DNA of 7,464 bases from JBEINZ01 sp040377825 (GCA_040377825.1 JBEINZ010000163.1:1-7464); one strand, 5' to 3'. Positions 1-5,996 are shown, numbered from the stretch's first letter. Notes: generated by a model not told the origin, from the sequence alone. Numbers and translations: made by a program.

Positions 1-290
1 TGCTCGACGAGGCGACCAGCGCGCTCGACACCGAGACCGAGGCGAAAATCAAGCGCGCCCTCGACCGTCTCGCGCGCGACCGAACCACCTTCGTGATCGC
101 GCATCGGCTCTCGACGGTGCGCGCGGCCGACCAAATCCTGTTCATGGAAAACGGCCGGATCATCGAACGCGGGCGCTTTGCCGAGCTCGTCGCCAAGGGA
201 GGGCGGTTCGCCGATCTGGTTGAAGCCGGCCGCTTCGAGCCGGACCCGCAGACTGAGGAAATCGCTATAAGTGTGCCGATCGAATCGTGA
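1..290 (+). CDS. ABC exporter ATP-binding/permease protein, C-terminal fragment
   Basis: Only the last ~95 residues of an ABC transporter nucleotide-binding domain are in the window; the reading frame is open from position 3 and stops at 288-290. Visible in order: the end of Walker B with its catalytic Glu (LDEATSALD, which includes the D-loop), then the H-loop (FVIAHRLSTV) with the switch His, then a GRIIERGRFAEL segment and a tail ending in VPIES. This order, with the ATPase at the C-terminus and IAHRLSTVRAAD wording, is typical of fused permease-ATPase exporters of the MsbA/NdvA type. NdvA/ChvA-like cyclic glucan exporters of rhizobia have very similar ends, but the permease half is outside the window, so the substrate cannot be called. 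The stop lies 12 nt before the hyi start, suggesting co-transcription with the metabolic genes. Confidence 0.9.
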   Translation, partial: LDEATSALDTETEAKIKRALDRLARDRTTFVIAHRLSTVRAADQILFMENGRIIERGRFAELVAKGGRFADLVEAGRFEPDPQTEEIAISVPIES

Positions 291-302
291 TCGGGGCCGT
301 CG

Positions 303-1091
303 ATGCCGAAACTCGCCGCCAATCTGACCATGCTCTACACCGAAGTGCCGTTCCTCGAGCGCTTCGCGCGGGCGGCCGCCGATGGATTTTCGGCAGTCGA
401 GTTCCTGACGCCCCAAGGCTGCTCGATCCCGGCGATCGCGGAGTGTCTCGACGCGAATGGGCTCAGCCTCGTTCTGTTCAACATGGCGATCGGCGATTGG
501 GCCGGCGGCGAGCGTGGGATCGCGATCCTGCCGGACAGGCTGGCGGATTTCGCGGCGGATCTGGAACGCGCCGTCGCCGATGCGGTCGCGCTCGGCTGCC
601 CCCGGCTCCACTGCATGGCGGGTATCATGCCGGCCGGCGTTGATAAGGCCGAGCTTAGGGCGGCCTTCGTCGACAACCTGAAGCGCGCGACGCGAGCGGC
701 GGGCGCGGCCGATCTGAGGCTCTCGATCGAGCCGATCAACCGGCGCGACATTCCCGGCTACTTCCTCACCACGACCACCGATGCCGTCGCGATCATGGAT
801 GAGGTCGGCGCGGATAACCTCGATCTGCAATACGATCTCTACCACATGCAAATCGTTCAGGGCGATCTGGTGCCGACCTTCCTCGCGCTCCAAGACCGCA
901 TCGGCCATGTGCAGATCGCCGATACGCCCGGCCGCAACGAGCCGGGGACCGGCGAGATCAACTATCGCTTCGTCCTTCAGGCGATCGACGAGGCGGGCTA
1001 TGACGGCTCTGTCGGCTGCGAGTATCGCCCGCGCGGCGAGACCTCCGCCGGCCTCGGTTGGGCGCGGCCCCATCTGGGGCAAAAGCCATGA
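303..1091 (+). CDS. hyi: Hydroxypyruvate isomerase (TIM-barrel, AP-endonuclease-2-like fold)
   Basis: 262 residues, the normal length for the Hyi/YgbM family (about 258-262). Hyi interconverts hydroxypyruvate and 2-hydroxy-3-oxopropanoate (tartronate semialdehyde) in the cytoplasm during glyoxylate/glycerate metabolism. The N-terminus MPKLAANLTMLYTEVPFLER is the family signature. The expected metal/catalytic acids fall at the YgbM positions: Glu143 in SIEPIN, Asp178 in QYDLYHMQ, Gln204 in GHVQIAD and Glu240 in GCEY, followed by the usual C-terminal GLGW. ATG 303 is chosen because the family motif begins immediately; the Shine-Dalgarno is poor, consistent with translation coupled to the ABC gene 12 nt upstream. 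Its stop overlaps the next start (ATGA, 1088-1091). Glyoxylate carboligase and tartronate semialdehyde reductase, often neighbours of hyi, are not in the window. The close paralogue group OtnI (2-oxo-tetronate isomerase) is the main alternative; the kinase neighbour favours hyi. Confidence 0.88.
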   Translation: MPKLAANLTMLYTEVPFLERFARAAADGFSAVEFLTPQGCSIPAIAECLDANGLSLVLFNMAIGDWAGGERGIAILPDRLADFAADLERAVADAVALGCPRLHCMAGIMPAGVDKAELRAAFVDNLKRATRAAGAADLRLSIEPINRRDIPGYFLTTTTDAVAIMDEVGADNLDLQYDLYHMQIVQGDLVPTFLALQDRIGHVQIADTPGRNEPGTGEINYRFVLQAIDEAGYDGSVGCEYRPRGETSAGLGWARPHLGQKP

Positions 1092-2365
1092 CGGCCGATC
1101 CGCGCGGGCTGCTTGCCGCGATGTTCCGCGCGGCGGTCGCGGCGGCCGATCCGGCCGTGTTGGTGCCGCGGTTCCTGCCGGCGCGGCCGAAGGGACGCAC
1201 GATCGTAATCGGCGCCGGCAAGGCCTCGGCCGCCATGGCGCGCGCCTTCGAGCAAGCGTGGGACTCCCGTGGGTCCGGGCCGATCGAGGGCCTCGTCGTG
1301 ACCCGCTACGGCCACGGCGCGCCGTGCGAGCGCATCGAGATCGTGGAAGCCGCCCATCCGGTGCCCGACGCCGCAGGCCGCGCGGCGGCGGGGCGTATCC
1401 TGGAGAAAATGCGCGGCCTGACGCCTGATGATCTCGTGGTCGGGCTGATTTCGGGCGGCGGTTCGTCGCTGCTCGCGCTTCCCGCTAGGGGCCTAACACT
1501 CGACGACAAGCAGGAGATCAATCGGCGGCTTCTGAAATCCGGCGCGGATATCACCGAGATCAACACGGTGCGCAAGCATCTCTCGGCGATCAAGGGCGGT
1601 CGCCTCGCCGCGGCCGCCGCGCCGGCGCGCGTCGTGACGCTGCTCATCTCCGACGTGCCCGGCGACGACCCCTGGGTCATCGCCTCCGGGCCGACCATCC
1701 CGGACCCGACCACCTTCGCCGACGCCCGCGCCATTCTCGCCCGATACGGCATCGACGGGTCGCCGGCCGTGCTTGCGCATCTTAAGGCGGCCGCGGAGGA
1801 AACGCCGAAGCCGGGCGACGCCCGGTTTGTCGGCCACGCGGTGCATATGATGGCAACGCCGCAGCGATCGCTCGAGGCCGCAGCGGAGGTCGCGCGGGCG
1901 GCGGGCATCGCGCCGCTGATCCTGTCGGACCGCATCGAGGGAGAATCCCGCGAGGTTGCCCGCGTCATGGCGGGAATCGCCCAGCAAGCGAAAGCCCATG
2001 GCCAACCGGTCGCCCCGCCGGCCGTGCTCATCTCCGGTGGGGAGACGACCGTGACGGTCAGCGGCACGGGGCGCGGCGGGCGCAATGTCGAGTTCCTTCT
2101 GGCGCTCGCGGTGGCGCTACGCGGGCTTCCCGGCGTGCACGCGGTCGCGGGCGACACGGATGGCGTCGACGGGGCGGAGGAGATCGCAGGCGCCTTCATC
2201 GATCCGACGACGCTCGCCCGGGCCCGCGCGCTCGGTCTCGACAGCGCGGCGGCGCTGGCGGATAATGACGGTCACGGCTATTTCGAAGCCCTCGGCGACC
2301 AATTGATTACCGGCCCGACGCTGACCAACGTCAACGATTTCCGCGCGGTGCTGGTCGCGCCTTGA
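1088..2365 (+). CDS. gckA: Glycerate 2-kinase, MOFRL/GckA (TtuD) family
   Basis: 425 residues from ATG 1088. The family phosphorylates D-glycerate with ATP to 2-phosphoglycerate; older annotation of TtuD as hydroxypyruvate reductase is widespread. Seen in order: IGAGKASAAMA with Lys45 and ISDVPGDD with Asp189, matching the Lys47/Asp189 active-site pair described for the Thermotoga glycerate kinase; a Gly-rich loop GLISGGGSSLLALP near 119-132; TVRKHLSAIKGGRLA near 160-174; and the C-terminal MOFRL domain with SGGETTV, GRGGRNVEFLL, GDTDGVDG and a closing ALGDQLITGPTLTNVNDFRA. The frame is open further upstream to a TTG at 1058, but ATG 1088 forms an ATGA overlap with the hyi stop and starts at the usual place for the family. 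Together with hyi it links hydroxypyruvate/tartronate semialdehyde carbon to lower glycolysis, provided a reductase elsewhere makes glycerate. Confidence 0.9.
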   Translation: MTADPRGLLAAMFRAAVAAADPAVLVPRFLPARPKGRTIVIGAGKASAAMARAFEQAWDSRGSGPIEGLVVTRYGHGAPCERIEIVEAAHPVPDAAGRAAAGRILEKMRGLTPDDLVVGLISGGGSSLLALPARGLTLDDKQEINRRLLKSGADITEINTVRKHLSAIKGGRLAAAAAPARVVTLLISDVPGDDPWVIASGPTIPDPTTFADARAILARYGIDGSPAVLAHLKAAAEETPKPGDARFVGHAVHMMATPQRSLEAAAEVARAAGIAPLILSDRIEGESREVARVMAGIAQQAKAHGQPVAPPAVLISGGETTVTVSGTGRGGRNVEFLLALAVALRGLPGVHAVAGDTDGVDGAEEIAGAFIDPTTLARARALGLDSAAALADNDGHGYFEALGDQLITGPTLTNVNDFRAVLVAP

Positions 2366-2424
2366 AGCTTAAAGTCGCGGCTTGACCCCGAGTCGCAAGG
2401 CCCGCATCAAGATCGCGGACAACC

Positions 2425-2428
2425 GAGG
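2425..2428 (+). promoter_or_regulatory. Shine-Dalgarno for the M20 gene
   Basis: GAGG lies 12 nt before ATG 2441, slightly far but the only candidate. It sits in the 75-nt gap after the glycerate kinase. No terminator hairpin followed by a T-run is seen in this gap, so read-through from the hyi-gckA unit is plausible. Confidence 0.4.
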
Positions 2429-2440
2429 ACGCGTATCTTC

Positions 2441-3676
2441 ATGGCCGACACGCTGAGCGAAACCATCTCGCGCCTTGTCGATGCGCGTTTCGACGAGGAG
2501 GTCGCGTTCCTCGCCGAACTCGTGCGGACGCCTTCAGACAACCCGCCCGGCGATTGCGGCCCGCACGCGGGCGTCACCGCCGGCCTTCTCGAACGGCTCG
2601 GCTTCGTCGTCGAGCGACATCCGGTTCCCGGCGATGTCGCCGCTCGCGCCGGCATGTTTTCGGCAACCAATCTGATCGCGCGCCGGCGCTATGGCGCGGA
2701 TGGCCCGGTGATCGCGCTCAACGCGCATGGCGACGTCGTGCCGCCGGGCGAAGGCTGGACGGCGGACCCCTATGGCGCGGAGATCCGCGACGGCTGGATG
2801 TACGGCCGGGGCGCGGCGGTCTCGAAGTCCGATTTCGCGACCTATGCCTTCGCGATCCTGGCGCTCGAGGCCTCCGGCGTCACGCTATCTGGCGCGATCG
2901 AAATCCATGGGACGTGGGATGAAGAGGTCGGCGGCGATATCGGCCCGCGCCGCCTGCTCGCCGAGGGGCTCTCCAAGCCCGATCTCTGCATCGCCGCGGG
3001 CTTTTCCTACGCGGTCGTCACCGCCCATAACGGCGTGCTGCATTTGCAGATCGTCGTGGAGGGCAAATCCGCCCACGCCGCCATGCCCTTCACCGGCATC
3101 GACGCCCTGGAGGCCGCGAACGGCATTCTCAGCGCGCTCTACGCCTATCGCCGCTCGCTCGGCCGGCGGATCTCCGCGATCCCCGGCATTGGCAGCCCGC
3201 AGCTTACGGTCGGCCTCGTGGAGGGCGGCATCAACACCAACGTCGTGCCCGACCGCGTCGCGCTGCGTCTCGACCGCCGCATGATCCCCGAGGAAAATCC
3301 TGATCAGGTGGAAGCGACGCTCCGCGCGCTCGTCGACGGCGCCGTGCTCGCCTATCCCGACGCCCACGCGACGGTGAACCGGGTGCTGCTCGCCGCGCCG
3401 CTGACGCCGCTGCCGGGCTCCCAAAAGCTCGCCGCCGCGCTCACGCGCCGGGCAAGCGAGATCCTCGGCGAGCCAATCGGCGTCGCCGGGGTGCCGCTCT
3501 ACACCGATGCCCGCCACTACGCCGCCGCCGGCGTGCCAACCGTGCTTTACGGCGCCGGCCCACGCACCATCACCGAGGCAAACGCCCACCGGGCCGACGA
3601 GCGCCTGCCGCTCGAGGATCTCCGCAAGGCCACCAAGGTCGTCGCGCTCGCCTTGGCGGATTTACTGGGGAAATGA
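2441..3676 (+). CDS. M20-family metallohydrolase (ArgE/DapE/CPG2-like) with altered metal-site residues
   Basis: 411 residues, normal for M20 deacylases/dipeptidases (about 380-430). These cytoplasmic enzymes hydrolyse N-acyl amino acids or related amides at a two-metal centre. Seen: His96-x-Asp98 in NAHGDVVP (first metal His and its Asp); GRG at 122-124; the acid pair Glu161-Glu162 in WDEEVGG (catalytic base and ligand); the lid/dimer domain from about 200 with GKSAHAAMP (His212); TDARHY near 355-360; and the last ligand His383 in NAHRADE. Unusual: the bridging Asp of the classical GRGxxDxK motif is Val127 (motif reads GRGAAVSKSD), with an Asp two residues after the Lys instead, and the Glu expected shortly before the VVTAHNG strand is replaced in AAGFSYAVV. 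The rest is well preserved, so this looks like a distinct subfamily rather than a decaying gene. The substrate is unknown; proximity to hyi/gckA does not define it. Confidence 0.85.
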   Translation: MADTLSETISRLVDARFDEEVAFLAELVRTPSDNPPGDCGPHAGVTAGLLERLGFVVERHPVPGDVAARAGMFSATNLIARRRYGADGPVIALNAHGDVVPPGEGWTADPYGAEIRDGWMYGRGAAVSKSDFATYAFAILALEASGVTLSGAIEIHGTWDEEVGGDIGPRRLLAEGLSKPDLCIAAGFSYAVVTAHNGVLHLQIVVEGKSAHAAMPFTGIDALEAANGILSALYAYRRSLGRRISAIPGIGSPQLTVGLVEGGINTNVVPDRVALRLDRRMIPEENPDQVEATLRALVDGAVLAYPDAHATVNRVLLAAPLTPLPGSQKLAAALTRRASEILGEPIGVAGVPLYTDARHYAAAGVPTVLYGAGPRTITEANAHRADERLPLEDLRKATKVVALALADLLGK

Positions 3677-3777
3677 GGTTTTGGGGGTGTTGGGGGATGT
3701 GTGCAAAACGGGCCTCAGCTCCTACCCTTTTCTGCCGAGATAGGTTTCGGCCGACATGTTACTCGCCGGCTGAGCCA
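3677..3777. other. Left border of the low-GC island, no gene seen
   Basis: About 100 nt between the M20 stop and the first recognisable XRE remnant. It starts G-rich, with two GGGGG runs at 3683-3687 and 3692-3696, bracketed by GTTTTG (3678-3683) and CAAAAC (3704-3709), which could pair as a weak 6-bp stem with a 20-nt loop. No U-run follows, so this is not a convincing terminator. Composition falls from GC-rich coding to mixed sequence here. I found no tRNA end, integrase or attachment repeat. Confidence 0.4.
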
Positions 3778-3843
3778 AACCTAATCGGGTTGTCAGTGCC
3801 GACGCTGAAGCGTATGGAAACCAGTTAAGGGCCGTTCGCCGGG

Positions 3844-3865
3844 ATGCAGAACAACGTTGTTGCAT
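3844..3865. repeat. Near-perfect inverted repeat centred on AACAACGTTGTT
   Basis: AACAACGTTGTT at 3850-3861 is a perfect 12-bp palindrome. ATGCA at 3844-3848 and TGCAT at 3861-3865 extend it if a 2-nt bulge (GA) is allowed on the left arm. It lies inside the XRE remnant, 94-133 nt upstream of the TIGR04255-like gene. It may be incidental to the coding sequence MQNNVVA, or an operator for the cassette. Confidence 0.3.
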
Positions 3866-3958
3866 TAATTGGGGCACTCGAATTGGCTGGTGTTATCTTC
3901 GTGGAAGAAAATGGCTATGGGCCGGGCGTTCGGCTAAGGAAGGCCACCGCAGTTTTTC

Positions 3959-4771
3959 TTGCGGGAAAGGAGTAATATTCCAGTTAAATTTAAGAATCCA
4001 CCAATAAATGAAGTGATTATCGGTGCTTATTTTGATCAGCCGATCATGCCTCTTCGTTCAGAGCATATCGGTGTTTTCTGGTGGTCAAGAATAAAGTCAA
4101 AATTCCCGAAAATTCAGCAACAGCCGGAACTAACCCTTTCTATTGTCGGAGCAAATTACTCGATCCAATTCGGGATCGCCGATGAGCCCTACCCGATGCC
4201 ACGGTTCTGGCTTTCTTCTGAAGATGGGACCATGCTACTTCAAATACAGAAAAATGCGTTCATTCTGAATTGGCGCAAGCGAGAAGATGACTATCCTCAT
4301 TTCGACAAGGTCAAAGGTTATTTTGATCAATACCTGGAATCTTTCCTGTCATTCTTGCGCGCCGAATTGAAGGTTGACAGCGTTAACATTCAGGTAGCGG
4401 AACTTACATATAGTAATTTGATAGAACCTGGAAGCTATTGGACAAATCCACGGGACACGCCTCGATTGCTTCCTTCTCTTGCGATTCTCGATGTTGGTGC
4501 ACCGTCCGAGTTGCCGCCCGACTTCAACTACGTTACCGCGTTCCGGTTTGCTCCTGACATAACGCTCAACGTAACAGTTCGGACAGGCCGCAAGCCAACA
4601 GACGCTAGTCAGTCGGTTTTGGTGTTCGAGTTGCGAGCCATCGGCGCGCTAGGTGCAGTTGGCAAAGCGGAGGCTGATATGTGGTATGATCGCGCGCTCG
4701 ACACGATTGGCCATTGCTTTACGACCATGACAAACCCAGATCATCAGCGTGAATATTGGCGTGAGGTGTGA
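3959..4771 (+). CDS. TIGR04255-like protein, first gene of a three-gene cassette
   Basis: 270 residues from TTG 3959, or 264 if translation begins at ATT 3977. It resembles the sporadically distributed TIGR04255 family (about 250-270 residues, function unknown). Matching points: N-terminal VKFKNPPINEVIIGAYF (9-25), a central LLQIQKNAFILNWRKREDDYPHFDKVKGYF (93-122), the AELTYSN.I segment (147-154), and the C-terminal DRALDTIGHCFTTMTNPDHQREYW with its His and Trp. No signal peptide, membrane segment or nucleotide-binding motif is visible, so it should be cytoplasmic. Composition is foreign: 32% G+C in 3961-4020, 47% in 4021-4080 and 42% in 4081-4140, against about 80% in the end of the M20 gene. 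The stop is 6 nt before the next ATG, so it is co-translated with the 184-aa gene. The family assignment is from remembered motif patterns, not a search; the start codon is uncertain. Confidence 0.75.
   Translation: MRERSNIPVKFKNPPINEVIIGAYFDQPIMPLRSEHIGVFWWSRIKSKFPKIQQQPELTLSIVGANYSIQFGIADEPYPMPRFWLSSEDGTMLLQIQKNAFILNWRKREDDYPHFDKVKGYFDQYLESFLSFLRAELKVDSVNIQVAELTYSNLIEPGSYWTNPRDTPRLLPSLAILDVGAPSELPPDFNYVTAFRFAPDITLNVTVRTGRKPTDASQSVLVFELRAIGALGAVGKAEADMWYDRALDTIGHCFTTMTNPDHQREYWREV
3966..3972 (+). promoter_or_regulatory. Strong Shine-Dalgarno AAAGGAG without a standard start codon behind it
   Basis: AAAGGAG is the best ribosome binding site in the middle block. The codon in the right frame after it is ATT at 3977, only 4 nt downstream of the last G. 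No ATG/GTG/TTG in the cassette frame follows until well inside the conserved N-terminal motif. The only upstream standard start in this frame after the TAA at 3935-3937 is TTG 3959, whose nearest purine run (AGGAAGG, 3937-3943) is about 15 nt away. Confidence 0.55.
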
Positions 4772-4777
4772 TTCGGC

Positions 4778-5332
4778 ATGTTGTTGGAAGTGGACTCCGC
4801 AACCGCTTTCGCCGCACAATATATTGTTTCCTTGCAAGAGCCGGACGATAGGCGTGGCGCGGGGTCTTCGCCTGGACGCACTCGCACCTCTTCTGCATTA
4901 GCAAATATCACCACGGCCAGGACGGTACTTGAAGAGCCTTCTAGCCAGAACGTCCTGAAGCAATCTCATTTTGTGCGAATGGCGTTGGATCTCTCCAAGC
5001 GCGTCCAGTCACTGAAGATCGAGGCGGAACTCGATGGCGTCCCTTTTTCTGCGGCGTCCTATGTGGATTTCTTGAGCTTCCTCAAGGAAACGCGGCCGCG
5101 CTCTCGCCCGTCGCTCTTCCTCAATGACAACGGCAATCTACGTGCGCTCTGGCGGAACAATGCGCGCGAGCAGGTTGGGCTTCAGTTTCTTGGTGGCGGA
5201 AACGTTCAATTCGTCATCTTCAAGCAACGGCCTGGCGCGGACGCCATGACGCGTGTCGCTGGCGTGGATACGACGGCAAGTATACTCGGTCACATAGGGG
5301 CGAGCGGCGCTCTAGGCCTTCTTGCCGGATGA
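4778..5332 (+). CDS. Protein of unknown function, second gene of the cassette (184 aa)
   Basis: No function recognised. Residues 1-24 are an ordinary start (MLLEVDSATAFAAQYIVSLQ). Residues 25-60 are polar, Arg/Ser/Thr/Gly-rich and probably disordered. From about 61 a compact domain follows: a helix with KQSHFVRMALDLSKRVQSLKIEAEL, then VDFLSFLK, then a strongly patterned beta segment RPSLFLNDNGNLRALWRNNAREQVGLQFLGGGNVQFVIFK (111-149), ending in RPGADAMTRVAGVDT. The DNGNLRA.W...EQVGLQFLGGG..Q.VIFK pattern looks like a motif under strong constraint and recalls recurring uncharacterised proteins. There is no signal peptide; the Gly/Ala/Leu-rich end (169-184) is too short to call a membrane anchor. 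G+C is about 60% in 4981-5040, higher than gene 1. GAGG at 4763-4766 lies 11 nt before the ATG. Its stop overlaps the third gene by ATGA. Confidence 0.75.
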   Translation: MLLEVDSATAFAAQYIVSLQEPDDRRGAGSSPGRTRTSSALANITTARTVLEEPSSQNVLKQSHFVRMALDLSKRVQSLKIEAELDGVPFSAASYVDFLSFLKETRPRSRPSLFLNDNGNLRALWRNNAREQVGLQFLGGGNVQFVIFKQRPGADAMTRVAGVDTTASILGHIGASGALGLLAG

Positions 5333-5766
5333 CTGATGAGCTGCCGCAAAACGGTCCAATTCCCGATGATCATCATGTCCTTAGGTATACTGCCCCAAGG
5401 CACGTAGACGGCGGCATTGTCAATGGGGCCGGCTTCCTGCGACGCCCGACAGAAGACGGATTTTCCGTCAACTGGCTGGAATACTTTGATCATCCCATTG
5501 AGAACCAAGTGCAGGGGGGCAGAGATGTCGCGCGCTTGCGATACGCCAAGACTGGGCTGTTGGCGAGGCTCAACATCGGCGCGACCCGGAACTATGTTCG
5601 CCAGAATAGCCCCGAACGCTTGGAATTATCCTTCGTGCATGACCTGCTTATAGCCGAAGGTGATTTTCCAGCCGATCCATCACATGCGTTGATAAAGGGT
5701 ATTCCAACGGCGGACTCATTAGAAGCCGAGTTGATCAAAGACTTGATAGCGGACTGCATCGTTTAG
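5329..5766 (+). CDS. Protein of unknown function, third gene of the cassette (145 aa)
   Basis: No function recognised. ATG 5329 overlaps the previous stop (ATGA), and there is no clear Shine-Dalgarno, so translation is probably coupled. The protein is soluble and acidic-looking, with no signal peptide or membrane segment. Segments that look conserved: PDDHHVLRYTAPRHVDGGIVNGAGFLRR (12-39), the aromatic GFSVNWLEYF (44-53), ARLRYAKTGLLARLNIGATRNYV (68-90), and SFVHDLLIAEGDFPADPSHALIKGIP (101-126) with two well-placed His residues, followed by a C-terminal helix ELIKDLIADCIV. HD and DPSHAL could suggest a metal or catalytic site, but nothing identifies an enzyme class. Hand-counted G+C is 53% in 5341-5400, below the flanking genome. 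No further cassette gene follows. Confidence 0.72.
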   Translation: MTDELPQNGPIPDDHHVLRYTAPRHVDGGIVNGAGFLRRPTEDGFSVNWLEYFDHPIENQVQGGRDVARLRYAKTGLLARLNIGATRNYVRQNSPERLELSFVHDLLIAEGDFPADPSHALIKGIPTADSLEAELIKDLIADCIV

Positions 5767-5908
5767 CCGCTCTATCCGGCGGTTGTGCGACAAGAACCTG
5801 ACCCAGCCTGACGTCTGAATTATCATACTGTTTGTTTCGCAAATTGATACCGTCCTCTCGGCTCCTTGTGCCGCTTTAAATTAGAATTTGCTGAGAGGCT
5901 TTGCACAA

Positions 5909-5924
5909 GCCTAAAACTTTAGGC
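5909..5924. promoter_or_regulatory. Perfect palindrome GCCTAAA-AC-TTTAGGC, candidate operator
   Basis: Two 7-nt arms are exactly complementary with a 2-nt spacer. The loop is too short for an RNA hairpin, so a dimeric DNA-binding protein site is more likely. It lies 139 nt upstream of the AbrB-type gene. GCCTAAAAC, the left arm plus two bases, recurs at 5979-5987. Confidence 0.4.
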
Positions 5925-5978
5925 GATGGAAGCAATGGATTTGGGGTGTCGTGTCCTTCGCCCCCTAACACTGACAGC

Positions 5979-5987
5979 GCCTAAAAC
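5979..5987 (+). repeat. Second copy of GCCTAAAAC
   Basis: A direct 9-bp repeat of 5909-5917, 70 nt apart (start to start), roughly seven helical turns. Here the right palindromic arm is absent (ACCACC instead of TTTAGGC). It could be a half-site of the same operator. Confidence 0.3.
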
Positions 5988-5996
5988 CACCTGTCG

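Larger units (their letters stand above)
3778..3975 (+). pseudogene. Remnant of an XRE-type HTH transcriptional regulator
   Basis: In frame with position 3793, translation gives GLSVPTLKRMETS, then a TAA stop at 3826-3828, then GPFAGMQNNVVALIGALELAGVIFVEENGYGPGVRLRKAT and on to a TAA at 3973-3975. The recognition-helix wording (GLSVPTLKRME) followed by ...ALE.AGV.F..ENG.GPGVRLR is the familiar C-terminal two-thirds of small alphaproteobacterial XRE regulators of about 70-90 residues. The N-terminal part expected before it is not readable in this frame; neighbouring-frame scraps suggest a frameshift or truncation. The internal stop plus the missing N-terminus make it a broken gene, though an ATG at 3844 could still give a 43-residue C-terminal peptide. 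Its final codons GGA AAG GAG TAA form the Shine-Dalgarno of the next gene. It may be the former regulator of the cassette, or the gene into which the cassette inserted. Confidence 0.65.

Noticed and set aside
1058..1087. Upstream TTG start for the glycerate kinase
   Set aside because: It would overlap hyi by 34 nt and add ten atypical residues; ATG 1088 gives the ATGA junction and the usual family N-terminus.
1306..2199. Long reverse-strand ORF of 297 codons opposite the glycerate kinase
   Set aside because: Its Ser/Arg/Pro/Ala-rich translation is typical of antisense frames in GC-rich DNA. The forward frame has clear family motifs.
2885..3589. Reverse-strand ORF of 234 codons opposite the M20 gene
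   Set aside because: Gly/Ala/His-rich low-information translation and no motif; the forward gene is secure.
3667..3712. G-rich stretch as a G-quadruplex or terminator
   Set aside because: Only three runs of four or more G are close together, and the GTTTTG/CAAAAC stem has a 20-nt loop and no T-run.
4649..4904. Two short reverse-strand ORFs across the gene 1-gene 2 junction
   Set aside because: No ribosome site or recognisable motif, and they lie opposite two well-supported coupled genes.
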